A stretch of DNA of 64,000 nt from Streptomyces kaniharaensis. Its GTDB lineage: Bacteria > Actinomycetota > Actinomycetes > Streptomycetales > Streptomycetaceae. Shown here piece by piece: positions 8,622 through 16,820 of the stretch (within the stretch, counting starts at the first letter, position 1; every line of letters begins with the position of its first letter). The DNA lies in assembly GCF_009569385.1 (NCBI RefSeq), contig NZ_WBOF01000001.1, positions 3,916,001 to 3,980,000 of the forward strand. The letters run 5' to 3'. Under the pieces are notes generated by a model, which saw only the letters and a program-made list of their open reading frames with translations, searched no databases and had not been told where the DNA came from. Position numbers and translations under genes: made by a program.

Positions 8622-8933
8622 GTGAACAGCAGCGCCGTCCACCGCCTGCGCCTGGTCTCCGGCCCCGAAGGGGTCTCGTTCGTCCTGCTGCTGATCTGCT
8701 CCGTGCTGAAGCGGACCACCAGTTTCGACGCCGTCCCGGTGATGGGCATGGTCCACGGGATCCTGTTCATCCTGTACGTCGTCTTCTGGATCCAGGCCTG
8801 GCAGGTGCGGAAGTGGGACGCCAAGCGGGGCGTCCTGCTGTTCGTCCTCGCGGTGGTGCCGACGGGCGGTTTCATCGCCGAGCGGATGCTCGGCAAGGAG
8901 GAGCGCGGCGAGCCGGCGCCGGCCACCGCCTGA
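8622..8933 (+). CDS. DUF3817 family membrane protein, copy 1
   Basis: 103 residues from a GTG, with TGAGG about 8 bases upstream. Three hydrophobic segments (VSFVLLLICSVL, MVHGILFILYVVFWIQAW, VLLFVLAVVPTGGFIAERML) and the FIAER motif near the C terminus identify DUF3817 (YdzA-like). The MxxHGxLFxLY pattern matches the second copy at 11801-12151, so the two are paralogues flanking the protease and MarR genes. Function unknown; inner membrane location follows from the hydropathy. Confidence 0.85.
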   Translation: MNSSAVHRLRLVSGPEGVSFVLLLICSVLKRTTSFDAVPVMGMVHGILFILYVVFWIQAWQVRKWDAKRGVLLFVLAVVPTGGFIAERMLGKEERGEPAPATA

Positions 8934-8955
8934 ACCGGATCCCCCGCAGACGGCC

Positions 8956-9001
8956 GACAGGCTGCCGCGGCTCCCTCTCCCAAGGGCCGCGGCAGCCTGT
9001 C
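8956..9001. terminator. Bidirectional terminator
   Basis: Perfect 15-base arms GACAGGCTGCCGCGG and CCGCGGCAGCCTGTC with a 16-base loop, between convergent DUF3817 and M4 protease genes. Confidence 0.85.
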
Positions 9002-9028
9002 GCCGTTTCCGGGGGTGGCTGTGCCTCA

Positions 9029-9084
9029 CGTGAGTTGACGCCGACCGTGAGTTGACGCCGGCCGTCAGTTGACGTTGACGCCGC
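9029..9084. repeat. Short tandem repeat at the 3' end of the protease gene
   Basis: The unit CGTGAGTTGACGCCG recurs with 16-18 base spacing (9029, 9046, and a variant CGTCAGTTGACGTTGACGCC at 9063). The third copy encodes the last codons and stop of the protease, so the 3' end appears to have been duplicated into the non-coding side. Confidence 0.6.
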
Positions 9085-10702
9085 TCCACGCGGCCGCGAC
9101 CGCGTTGTACTCGGCGCTGCCCGAGCCGTACAGGTCAGCCGCCGCCTTCAGGGTGCCGGTGCGGGCTCCCGCGTAGTTGGTGGTGGAGGTGAAGTAGACG
9201 GTCAGCGCGCGGTACCAGATCTTCGCGGCCTTGTCCCGGCCGATGCCGGTGAGCGTCGAGCCGTTGGCCGTCGGGCTGTTGTAGCTGAAGCCGTTGATGG
9301 TCTTCGCGCCGCTGCCCTCGGACAGCAGATAGAAGAAGTGGTTGGCGACGCCGGACGAGTAGTGGACGTCCAGGTTGCCGACGCTCGGCGACCAGGAGTC
9401 GGCCGAGGAGCCGTCCTTGCTGGGCTTGTCCATGTAGCGCAGCGGCGTGCCGTTGCCGTTGAGGTTGATGAGCTCGCCGATCCAGTAGTTCGGCGGGTTC
9501 GAGGGCAGGTTGGCGTAGAACTCGACCATCGTGCCGAAGATGTCCGAAGTGGCCTCGTTGAGGCCGCCGGACTCACCCGAGTAGTTGAGGCCAGCGGTGG
9601 CGGAGGTGACGCCGTGGGTCATCTCGTGGCCGGCCACGTCGATCTCGGTGAGCGGGTGGGTGTTGCCCGCGCCGTCGCCGTACGACATGCAGAAGCAGGA
9701 GTCGCTCCAGAAGGCGTTGACGTAGTTGTTGCCGTAGTGGACCCGGCTGGTCGCGCCGACGCCGTTGTTCTTGATGCCGTTGCGGCCGAACGTGTTCTTG
9801 TAGAAGTCCCAGGTGGCCGCCGCGCCGTACTGGGCGTCCGTCGCGGCCGACGCGCCGTTGGAGGCGCTGCCGTTGCCGAAGGTGTCGGTCGTGCTGGTGT
9901 AGAGGCTGCCCGAGCCCGAGGTGCGGTGCTTGTAGTCGACGGTGGACTGACCGCCGCGGGTGCCGTCCTTCAGCTGGTAGGTGCCGCTGGCCTGGGTGGT
10001 GGTCAGCGGGACGTTGCCGACGAAGACGCCGGTGCCGCTGCCGGAGGCGGTCTGCACCTGCTCGTGGGTGGACAGCACCTCGCCGGAGGCCGCGTCGGTG
10101 ACCAGCAGCTGGCTGCTCGGGGTGCCGTCGGCGCGGACGCCCTCGACGGTGGTCCGGTACGCGAGGCGCGGGCTGCCGTCGGAGGCCCAGACCACCAGCT
10201 CGGCCTTGCCGGTGCCGTGCACGGCCGTCAGCGGGGACTCGTCCTTGTCGGCGGCGATGCCCACGGTCGACTGCACGGCGCCGGACGCCTGCGCGGCGGC
10301 CTGGTCGGCGGGGATCTTCGGAGTGAGGCTCGGCACGTCGATCTGCGCCGCCAGCGCCTTGTCGACCGACTCGACCGCGCCGCCGGCGCTCTGGTGGACC
10401 ACCAGGTCGCCGCCGAGCACGGGCAGGCCGGCGAAGGTGCGCTCGAAGCGGAGGTGGCGGGTGCCGTCGGCGTCGACGACCGCGTCCTTGACGACCAGTT
10501 CCTCCTTGTCGCCGAGCGCGAGCGCCTTGGCGAGCGGGCCGGACTGACCGCCGGCGACGGCGAGCGCCGCGGCGTGCTGCTCGGCGGCCTGCGCCTGGAG
10601 GGCCGGCGTCGGGGCGGCCTGGGCCGCGGTGCTCACCTGGACGACGCCGGTGAGGAGGGCGGTGGCGGAGAGTACGGCGACGGCCGCGAGCTTTCGCTTC
10701 AC
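9065..10702 (-). CDS. Secreted M4 family neutral metalloprotease (thermolysin-like)
   Basis: 545 residues from the GTG at 10702, preceded by GGAAGGA. A Sec signal peptide (KRKLAAVAVLSATALLTGVVQVSTAAQA, cleaved near residue 29) leads into an FTP/PepSY pro-domain (to about 215) and the M4 catalytic domain. The zinc site is HEMTH at 359-363, with the third ligand in GGLNEATSDIFG; an M4 C-terminal helical domain with the catalytic HYSSGVANHFFYLL segment follows. The enzyme is an extracellular neutral peptidase matured by removal of the pro-domain. Length is typical. The gene stands alone, convergent with DUF3817 copy 1. A second MarR gene lies divergently upstream and could control it, though no shared operator is visible. 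Confidence 0.95.
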   Translation of the reverse strand: MKRKLAAVAVLSATALLTGVVQVSTAAQAAPTPALQAQAAEQHAAALAVAGGQSGPLAKALALGDKEELVVKDAVVDADGTRHLRFERTFAGLPVLGGDLVVHQSAGGAVESVDKALAAQIDVPSLTPKIPADQAAAQASGAVQSTVGIAADKDESPLTAVHGTGKAELVVWASDGSPRLAYRTTVEGVRADGTPSSQLLVTDAASGEVLSTHEQVQTASGSGTGVFVGNVPLTTTQASGTYQLKDGTRGGQSTVDYKHRTSGSGSLYTSTTDTFGNGSASNGASAATDAQYGAAATWDFYKNTFGRNGIKNNGVGATSRVHYGNNYVNAFWSDSCFCMSYGDGAGNTHPLTEIDVAGHEMTHGVTSATAGLNYSGESGGLNEATSDIFGTMVEFYANLPSNPPNYWIGELINLNGNGTPLRYMDKPSKDGSSADSWSPSVGNLDVHYSSGVANHFFYLLSEGSGAKTINGFSYNSPTANGSTLTGIGRDKAAKIWYRALTVYFTSTTNYAGARTGTLKAAADLYGSGSAEYNAVAAAWSGVNVN

Positions 10703-11193
10703 GTACGAGTCCTTCCGGGAAACCGCGTGTGCGCGGTCGCGCCGCGTTCCGGGGGCCGGGCCGGCACCTTGGGGCGGAACGGACGCTGACGTGCTGGGTA
10801 ACCCCGTGCGGTCGTCGGCGGTCACCGGGGTGGGGGTGGTGGCCGCCGGACGGGGTTGGCGGAAAGCATGACAATCGAGCAAACGAAATGACAGGTCTTG
10901 TTCATGAATTGGCCAAGTCCCGCCAGATCGGGGGATGGTGAGCGTACCGACAAAACGGTCAAATCACCCCGCCTTTCAGCGGGTTACCGCTCGAATCGAG
11001 GCCTGGTACTGGGCTGAACGGCGAATCCGTCGTCAACCGCCGCTTGAGGGTCGTCAGCTGGCGGCCGTTCACACCGCCGCAATGTCCTGGTATGGACCTG
11101 GCCGCCCGAATGGCGGGATCCCGCCACGCGTCGCGCTTGTCCACCATCAGGACAGCTGGTAGCACACGACCGTTGCGCCGGTACGGTAAGCGG
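10703..11193. other. Divergent intergenic region between the protease and MarR genes
   Basis: About 490 bases. The minus-strand combination TTGGCC-17-TGTCAT (10912 to 10884) is a possible protease promoter, and TTGTCC-17-TAGCAC at 11137-11165 a possible MarR promoter. No gene is supported here; open frames have no coding character. Confidence 0.4.
11137..11165 (+). promoter_or_regulatory. Candidate promoter of the second MarR gene
   Basis: TTGTCC and TAGCAC are separated by exactly 17 bases and end 28 bases before the GTG. A competing -10-like TACGGT lies only 6 bases before the GTG and would make the mRNA leaderless. Confidence 0.35.
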
Positions 11194-11733
11194 GTGGCCA
11201 AGCCCCTCGCTCTCGACTTCGACCCGATCGCCCGCGCCGACGAGCTGTGGACCCGCCGCTGGGGCGGCGCCCCCTCGATGGCGGCGATCACCTCGATCAT
11301 GCGCGCCCACCAGATCCTGCTCTCCCGGGTCGACGCGGTGCTCAAGCCGTACGGGCTGACCTTCGCCCGCTACGAGGCGCTGGTGCTGCTCACCTTCAGC
11401 CGGACCGGCGAGCTGTCCCTCTCCAAGATCGGCGAGCGGCTCATGGTCCACCCGACCAGCGTCACCAACACCGTCGACCGGCTGGAGCGGGCCGACCTGG
11501 TCGCCCGCCGCCCCAACCCGCTGGACGGCCGCGGGGTGCTCGCCTCGATCACCGCCCACGGGCGCGAGGTGGTCGAGGAGGCCACCCGGGAGCTCATGGC
11601 GATGGAGTTCGGGCTGGAGGAGTACGACGCCGAGCAGTGCCGCCAGGTGTTCGAGCTGCTCCGGCCGCTGCGGATCGCCGCCGGCGACTTCACCGAGCAG
11701 ACGGGTGAGGGGGCGGCGCGGGAGCGCCCGTGA
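11194..11733 (+). CDS. MarR-family transcriptional regulator
   Basis: 179 residues from the GTG at 11194 (VAKPLALDFDPIARADELW), the form I recall for the conserved streptomycete protein; a 50-codon open extension upstream is rejected as non-coding. The winged helix is clear: LSKIGERLMVHPTSVTNTVDRLERADLV (recognition helix about residues 87-110) and the wing PNPLDGRGVLASIT. The N-terminal 30 residues are an extra helical arm. The next gene, DUF3817 copy 2, follows after 67 bases. Ligand and targets are unknown. Confidence 0.88.
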   Translation: MAKPLALDFDPIARADELWTRRWGGAPSMAAITSIMRAHQILLSRVDAVLKPYGLTFARYEALVLLTFSRTGELSLSKIGERLMVHPTSVTNTVDRLERADLVARRPNPLDGRGVLASITAHGREVVEEATRELMAMEFGLEEYDAEQCRQVFELLRPLRIAAGDFTEQTGEGAARERP

Positions 11734-11800
11734 GGACGGCTACCCTCATGGGAGCGGTGCGCAGATCCGGACGTACCGGCCGATCCTGCCGAGCGAGGCG

Positions 11801-12151
11801 ATGAAGAGTATGAAGGCGACCCCCCTGCTGGGCTGGTACCGGGGCCTGGCCGTTGCGACCGGTGTGGCGCTGCTGGTGTTCTGCGGCTTCATGGTCGCGA
11901 AGTACGGCTTCGGCACGGCCGAGGACCTGACCACGTACGTCGCGATGCTGCACGGCTACCTCTACATCGGGTACTTCGTGGTGACCTTCCTGCTGGGGCA
12001 GAAGCTGAAGTGGCCGCTCGGCCGGATGGTCCTGACCCTGGCGGCCGGCTGCATCCCGTTCGCCTCCTTCGTCTTCGAGCGCCGGGTGGCCCGCGAGGCC
12101 GCGGAGCTGCTCTCGGCGGGCACCGACGCCCGCCAGCCCGCCGGCGTCTGA
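11801..12151 (+). CDS. DUF3817 family membrane protein, copy 2
   Basis: 116 residues from the ATG at 11801 (an alternative ATG at 11810 is equally possible; neither has an ideal ribosome-binding site). Three hydrophobic segments (LAVATGVALLVFCGFMVAKYG, AMLHGYLYIGYFVVTFLLGQ, MVLTLAAGCIPFASFVFERRV) and the FERRV ending place it in DUF3817. A TACCCT hexamer at 11741 overlapping the end of marR could be its own -10. Function unknown. Confidence 0.82.
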   Translation: MKSMKATPLLGWYRGLAVATGVALLVFCGFMVAKYGFGTAEDLTTYVAMLHGYLYIGYFVVTFLLGQKLKWPLGRMVLTLAAGCIPFASFVFERRVAREAAELLSAGTDARQPAGV

Positions 12152-12164
12152 TCGCAGCAGTCTT

Positions 12165-12202
12165 CGAGGGCCCTCTTCCCCGCCCGGGGAGGAGGGCCCT
12201 CG
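12165..12202. terminator. Terminator after DUF3817 copy 2
   Basis: Arms CGAGGGCCCTC and GAGGGCCCTCG pair perfectly, with an inner CCCC/GGGG extension. Confidence 0.8.
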
Positions 12203-12230
12203 TCGTGTCGGCCCGACATCCGTCGACAAC

Positions 12231-12267
12231 TACTAGGACGTCCGAGTAAATTAGTAGGACGTCCTAA
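12231..12267 (+). promoter_or_regulatory. Tandem palindromic operator upstream of icmA
   Basis: Two palindromes share the core AGGACGTCC: TACTAGGACGTCCGAGTA (12231-12248, one mismatched pair) and TAGGACGTCCTA (12255-12266, perfect). Their centres are exactly 21 bases apart, about two helical turns, so two repressor dimers could bind the same face. The block is 50 bases before the icmA start. Confidence 0.6.
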
Positions 12268-12317
12268 CAGCTGTGCCGTCCCGTTCCGTGGCGGCCGTAC
12301 GGAGCGGAGTTCGGGTC

Positions 12318-14003
12318 ATGGACGCCGAGGAGATCGAGCGCGGACGGCAGCGCTGGCAGCAGCGGTACGACGCCGCCCGCAAGCGCGACGCGGACTTCAC
12401 CACCCTCTCCGGCGACGAGGTCGCGCCGGTGTACGGCCCGCTGGCCGGGCAGGCGTACGAGGGCTTCGAGCGGATCGGCTGGCCGGGCGAGTACCCGTTC
12501 ACCCGCGGGCTGCACCCCACCGGCTACCGGGGGCGCACCTGGACCATCCGCCAGTTCGCCGGGTTCGGCAACGCGCAGCAGACCAACGAGCGCTACCGGA
12601 TGATCCTGGAGGCGGGCGGCGGCGGCCTCTCGGTCGCCTTCGACATGCCGACCCTCATGGGCTACGACTCCGACGACCCCAAGTCGCTCGGCGAGGTCGG
12701 CCACTGCGGCGTGGCCATCGACTCGGCCGCCGACATGGAGGTGCTGTTCAAGGGCATCCCGCTCGGCGAGGTCACCACCTCGATGACGATCAGCGGCCCG
12801 GCCGTCCCGATCTTCTGCATGTACCTGGTCGCCGCCGAGCGCCAGGGCGTGGACCCGGCAGTGCTCAACGGCACCCTGCAGACGGACATCTTCAAGGAGT
12901 ACATCGCCCAGAAGGAGTGGCTCTTCGCGCCCGAGCCGCACCTGCGCCTGATCGGCGACCTGATGGCGTACTGCGCGCAGGGCATCCCCGCGTACAAGCC
13001 GCTGTCCGTCTCCGGCTACCACATCCGGGAGGCGGGGGCGACGGCCGCGCAGGAGCTGGCGTACACGCTCGCGGACGGCTTCGCCTACGTCGAGCTGGGC
13101 CTGTCCCGCGGCCTGGACGTGGACGTCTTCGCGCCGGGCCTCTCCTTCTTCTTCGACGCTCACCTGGACTTCTTCGAGGAGATCGCCAAGTTCCGCGCCG
13201 CGCGCCGGATCTGGGCCCGCTGGATGCGCGACCGCTTCGGCGCGAAGACCGACAAGGCGCAGTGGCTGCGCTTCCACACCCAGACCGCCGGCGTCTCGCT
13301 CACCGCGCAGCAGCCGTACAACAACGTGGTCCGCACCGCCGTGGAGGCGCTGTCCGCGGTGCTCGGCGGCACCAACTCGCTGCACACCAACGCCCTCGAC
13401 GAGACCCTCGCGCTGCCCTCCGAGCAGGCCGCCGAGATCGCCCTGCGCACCCAGCAGGTGCTGATGGAGGAGACCGGCGTCGCCAACGTGGCCGACCCGC
13501 TGGGCGGTTCCTGGTACGTCGAGGCGCTGACCGACCGGATCGAGCAGCAGGCCGAGGCGATCTTCCAGCGGATCCTGGACAAGGGCCGCGAGGACCACGA
13601 GATCGGCCCGATCACCTCCGGCATCCTGCGCGGGATCGAGGAGGGCTGGTTCACCGGCGAGATCGCCGAGGCGGCCTTCCAGTACCAGCAGGGTGTGGAG
13701 AAGGGCGAGAAGCGCGTGGTCGGCGTCAACTGCCACCCGCGCAGCGTCACCCCCGAGCTGGAGATCCTGCGGGTCAGCCACGAAGTGGAGCGCGAGCAGG
13801 TGCGCGTCCTGGGCGACCGCAAGGCGGCCCGGGACGAGGCGGCGGTGCGCGCCGGGCTGGACGCCATGCTGGCGGCCGCGCGCTCGGGCGAGTCGATGAT
13901 CCCGCCGATGCTGGACGCGGTGCGCGCCGAGGCGACCCTGGGCGAGATCTGCAACGCGCTGCGCCAGGAGTGGGGCACCTACCAGGAGACGGCGGCCTTC
14001 TGA
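12318..14003 (+). CDS. icmA: Isobutyryl-CoA mutase large subunit
   Basis: 561 residues; GGAG lies 8 bases before the ATG. It is the TIM-barrel acyl-CoA mutase alone, without the C-terminal cobalamin-binding domain of full methylmalonyl-CoA mutases, so it needs a small B12-binding partner (IcmB), not encoded in this window. Two substrate-selecting residues match IcmA rather than methylmalonyl-CoA mutase: Phe80 in TIRQFAGFG (Tyr in MCM) and Gln198 in KEYIAQKEW (Arg in MCM). The enzyme interconverts isobutyryl-CoA and n-butyryl-CoA, linking valine degradation to butyrate and polyketide precursors. MeaB at 3673-4629 is a likely chaperone. The tandem palindrome upstream suggests repression responsive to acyl-CoA status (inference). 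Confidence 0.95.
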   Translation: MDAEEIERGRQRWQQRYDAARKRDADFTTLSGDEVAPVYGPLAGQAYEGFERIGWPGEYPFTRGLHPTGYRGRTWTIRQFAGFGNAQQTNERYRMILEAGGGGLSVAFDMPTLMGYDSDDPKSLGEVGHCGVAIDSAADMEVLFKGIPLGEVTTSMTISGPAVPIFCMYLVAAERQGVDPAVLNGTLQTDIFKEYIAQKEWLFAPEPHLRLIGDLMAYCAQGIPAYKPLSVSGYHIREAGATAAQELAYTLADGFAYVELGLSRGLDVDVFAPGLSFFFDAHLDFFEEIAKFRAARRIWARWMRDRFGAKTDKAQWLRFHTQTAGVSLTAQQPYNNVVRTAVEALSAVLGGTNSLHTNALDETLALPSEQAAEIALRTQQVLMEETGVANVADPLGGSWYVEALTDRIEQQAEAIFQRILDKGREDHEIGPITSGILRGIEEGWFTGEIAEAAFQYQQGVEKGEKRVVGVNCHPRSVTPELEILRVSHEVEREQVRVLGDRKAARDEAAVRAGLDAMLAAARSGESMIPPMLDAVRAEATLGEICNALRQEWGTYQETAAF

Positions 14004-14025
14004 GGCCCTTCAGGGCCCGTCACTA

Positions 14026-14066
14026 CCGCGGCCGCCCCGTACGGATCTCGTACGGGGCGGCCGCGG
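14026..14066. terminator. Bidirectional terminator after icmA
   Basis: Perfect 18-base arms CCGCGGCCGCCCCGTACG and CGTACGGGGCGGCCGCGG with a 5-base loop, between convergent icmA and tetR. Confidence 0.88.
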
Positions 14067-14073
14067 CATGCCG

Positions 14074-14703
14074 TCAACCGCTGACCAGGCTCGGGAAGGG
14101 GCCCAGCAGCAGGCTGCTGAAGCGGCGGGCCCACTCGGGGGTTATCGGCTCGCCGCTGACCAGGACGCGGTGCTCGACCGTCCCGGCGATGGTGTCGAAG
14201 ATGATGTCGATCTCCTCGGCGGCGGTCACCGGGTCGGTGTCCGGGGCGAGTTCGCCGCGCGCCTGGGCCGCCGCCCGGCCCTGCCGGACCAGCCGCTTCT
14301 GCGGGTCGACGATGGCCTCCCGGATGCGCCGGCGCAGCTGCCGGTCGCGGGTGCCCTCGGCGAACAGGGCGAGCAGTGCGGCCTGGGTCTCGGGCCGGGC
14401 CAGCAGGTCGGCGAACTGGCCCACCACGGCCTCGATGTCGGCGCGCAGGCTGCCGAGGTCGGGCATGACGAGTTCGTCGAAGAGGCTGGCGACCGCGTCC
14501 ACCACGAGCTCGTTCTTGGACGGCCAGCGGCGGTAGAGGGTGGTCTTGGCGACCTTGGCGCGGGTCGCGACGTGGCCCATGGTGAGCCCGCCCCAGCCGA
14601 GTTCGGCGAGTGTCTCGCGGGTGGCGTCGAGGATCGCGAGGTCGGCGGCGACGCTGCGCGGGCGCCCCTTGGCCGGGGTCACGGGGGGCTGGGCGGCCGA
14701 CAC
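14074..14703 (-). CDS. TetR-family transcriptional regulator
   Basis: 209 residues from the GTG at 14703, directly behind AAGGAGG (4-base spacer); the longer open frame upstream is rejected. The N-terminal TetR helix-turn-helix is complete: ILDATRETLAELGWGGLTMGHVATRAKVAKTTLYRRWPSKNELV (residues about 24-68), followed by a helical ligand domain ending in a TetR_C type segment. The ligand is unknown. A TTAC-N6-GTAA inverted repeat sits 17 bases upstream of the start, the expected place for autoregulation. A matching element lies upstream of the DUF6230 gene, a possible second target. Confidence 0.9.
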   Translation of the reverse strand: MSAAQPPVTPAKGRPRSVAADLAILDATRETLAELGWGGLTMGHVATRAKVAKTTLYRRWPSKNELVVDAVASLFDELVMPDLGSLRADIEAVVGQFADLLARPETQAALLALFAEGTRDRQLRRRIREAIVDPQKRLVRQGRAAAQARGELAPDTDPVTAAEEIDIIFDTIAGTVEHRVLVSGEPITPEWARRFSSLLLGPFPSLVSG

Positions 14704-14717
14704 CTGGCCTCCTTGCA

Positions 14718-14734
14718 GTTTACTTGTTGGTAAC
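14718..14734 (-). promoter_or_regulatory. Candidate TetR autoregulatory operator
   Basis: GTTACCAACAAGTAAAC on the minus strand contains the inverted half-sites TTAC and GTAA separated by 6 bases (14720-14733), just upstream of the tetR ribosome-binding site. GGTAAC recurs at 14747. Confidence 0.45.
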
Positions 14735-15092
14735 TTGGCTGGGGCTGGTAACGGTAGCGACTGTCCGGCTCTTCGGACAGCCGGGCCACCCGGGAAAGTG
14801 GGACAGGTCACGTCCTGGAAGTGCGAGGCGGACTTGCGGCCGGGGCACCGGGTCCAGTTACGCTACGACTCGTAGCGAAAGCAGTGACAACCAGGCGCCG
14901 CGACCCGTGGGACGGGAGCGGCGCGGGTGCGGGTGGGGATCCGCACCGAACGGTTCATGGCTACCTGGGGGCTCGCCGGGGACTCCGGGAAGAGGGGCGC
15001 AGTGCCCGGGAACCCGCGCCCGCGCAGCCCGCGCGGGGCGACATTCCCGAGGTTGGTGCCCGCAGGCGGCGCGGACGGGGGAGGATGGTGCC
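14735..15092. other. Intergenic region between tetR and the thioredoxin gene
   Basis: About 360 bases with no convincing gene, RNA or strong hairpin. It presumably carries the divergent promoters. Open frames extending the thioredoxin protein upstream have no family support. Confidence 0.4.
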
Positions 15093-16085
15093 ATGCAGCC
15101 ACGGAATTCGCGTCAGAACAGCTCCGCCCTGCGTGGTGCGGTCGACCTCGCCGCAGTGAAGGCGGCCGGCGAGGCAGCCCAGAAGGCCGAGCAGGCGCGG
15201 GCCGAGCGGGCCCGCCAGGCCGCCGCCGCGGAGGCGGCCGGCGTCGCTCCCGCCGAGCCCGGCTATCAGCTCGTCATCGACGTCACCGAGGACACCTTCG
15301 AGACCGAGGTCGTCCAGCGCTCCACCGAGGTGCCGGTCGTCATCGACTTCTGGGCCGAGTGGTGCGGCCCGTGCAAGCAGCTCAGCCCGATCCTGGAGGG
15401 CCTGGCCGAGGAGTACGCCGGCCAGTTCGTGCTCGCCAAGATCGACGTCGACGCCAACCCGCTGCTGTCCCAGCAGTTCGGCATCCAGGGCATCCCGGCC
15501 GTGATGGCCGTCGTGGCCGGCCAGCTGGTGCCGCTGTTCCAGGGCGCCGAGAGCGCGGCCAACGTCCGCAAGGTGCTGGACCAGCTGATCCTCGTCGCCG
15601 AGCAGCGCTTCGGCATCGCCGGCGGCGCGGTGGCCCCGGCCGGCGAGGCGGGCGGCGCCCCGAACCGCTTCGAGGACCCGGCGCTGGCGGCCGCGCACGA
15701 CGCGCTGGACCGCGGCGACCTCGGCGGCGCCATCCAGGCCTACAAGAACGTGCTGGCCGACCAGCCGGGCAACACCGAGGCGAAGCTCGGCCTGGCCCAG
15801 GCCGAACTGCTGCGCCGGATCGAGGGGCTGGACCTGCAGACCGTCCGGGCGGCGGCCGCGGCCGACCCGAAGAACGTCGAGGTGCAGCTCCAGGCCGCCG
15901 ACCTGGACCTGGTGGGCGGCCACGTCGAGGACGCCTTCGGGCGCCTGGTGGACACCGTCGGCCGGACGGCGGGCGAGGACCGGGACGCCGCCCGGCTGCG
16001 CCTGCTGGAACTGTTCGAGGTGATCGGGGCGGAGGACCCGCGGGTGGCGCAGGCCCGTGCGGCGCTGGCGCGCGTGCTGTTCTGA
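15093..16085 (+). CDS. Thioredoxin-domain protein with C-terminal TPR-like repeats (CnoX/YbbN-like)
   Basis: 330 residues, ATG preceded by GGGGGAGG at 8 bases. An Ala/Glu/Arg-rich charged helix (20-60) leads into a thioredoxin fold with an intact active site WCGPC (Cys91 and Cys94) and the cis-Pro in GIQGIPAVM. From about residue 195 the protein is helical and TPR-like (ALDRGDLGGAIQAYKNVLADQPGNTEAKLGLAQAELL). This architecture matches YbbN/CnoX, a chaperone-linked thioredoxin; in some members the catalytic cysteines are lost, but here both are present, so disulfide reductase activity is plausible. No signal peptide, so cytoplasmic. It is monocistronic between a TetR gene and a strong hairpin. 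Confidence 0.92.
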   Translation: MQPRNSRQNSSALRGAVDLAAVKAAGEAAQKAEQARAERARQAAAAEAAGVAPAEPGYQLVIDVTEDTFETEVVQRSTEVPVVIDFWAEWCGPCKQLSPILEGLAEEYAGQFVLAKIDVDANPLLSQQFGIQGIPAVMAVVAGQLVPLFQGAESAANVRKVLDQLILVAEQRFGIAGGAVAPAGEAGGAPNRFEDPALAAAHDALDRGDLGGAIQAYKNVLADQPGNTEAKLGLAQAELLRRIEGLDLQTVRAAAAADPKNVEVQLQAADLDLVGGHVEDAFGRLVDTVGRTAGEDRDAARLRLLELFEVIGAEDPRVAQARAALARVLF

Positions 16086-16226
16086 TCCGACCGCGTGACG
16101 GGTCCCGTCGTGTCCCGGGCTGTGCCTCCGGCCGTGTCCCTGGCACGGCGGATGACCTGCGGTGTCGCTGGTGATTTGACGACAATCCGGTCAACCGGAC
16201 ACAGGTTTACCAAATCTTGATTTCAT

Positions 16227-16259
16227 CCGTGGGTGGTCACCAAGTGTGACCACCCACGG
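16227..16259 (+). terminator. Strong hairpin after the thioredoxin gene
   Basis: Perfect 14-base arms CCGTGGGTGGTCAC and GTGACCACCCACGG with a 5-base loop, about 140 bases past the stop and followed by TGTTT. Confidence 0.75.
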
Positions 16260-16820
16260 GTGTTTCGACGGTGTTTCCTGCAAATTTCGTCGTCACGTTT
16301 CCTTCAAGATGTCACGCACAGTGCATATCGGGCGGATTCCATGATCGACGCCACCGGGTGTTGGATTACCCGTCAGTAAGCAACCTCTTGTGCTTCGCCC
16401 GGGATTCAAGCACGATCGGCCACGCCCGGTCCCCCACTCCACCACCCGGCAGCCGGTCGGCCACGAGGAGCGAGGGATCCCCACCGGGCGATCCGCCGGC
16501 CCCGGCCGGCGGTAGGGAGGGCAGGGGGGTATCCGCGGTCCCACGGCGGTTCCTGTCCTTCGACACGGCCGCGCACCCCTGCGCGGTCGCTGGTTGTCGC
16601 TCGGGGGTGATCGCCGATGTCGTCGGTCCTGCCCGCCGCCCCACAAGGACGGCCGGCGGAGGGACGGGAGTGCCGCTGTACGCAGGCCGCTCCCGCGTCC
16701 GACGACGCCCACGGCGTTCTCCGCTACCGAGGACGTAGCTCTCTCCCATCCCAGGCCCCCACCGGCGCGGGAGGCGCCGCCCGGGGAGCCGGAGATGTAC
16801 GTCCCAGAAGGAGGACTCGC
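16260..16820 (+). other. Long leader region of the DUF6230 gene
   Basis: About 560 bases without a supported gene. It contains the inverted repeat TTACCCGTCAGTAA at 16366-16379 and a compact hairpin CCGCCGGCC/GGCCGGCGG at 16493-16512. The length and structures suggest a regulated promoter with a long untranslated leader. Confidence 0.45.
16366..16379 (+). promoter_or_regulatory. TTAC-N6-GTAA inverted repeat
   Basis: TTACCCGTCAGTAA has the same half-sites and 6-base spacing as the repeat in front of tetR (14720-14733), so the same regulator could bind both. Confidence 0.35.
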
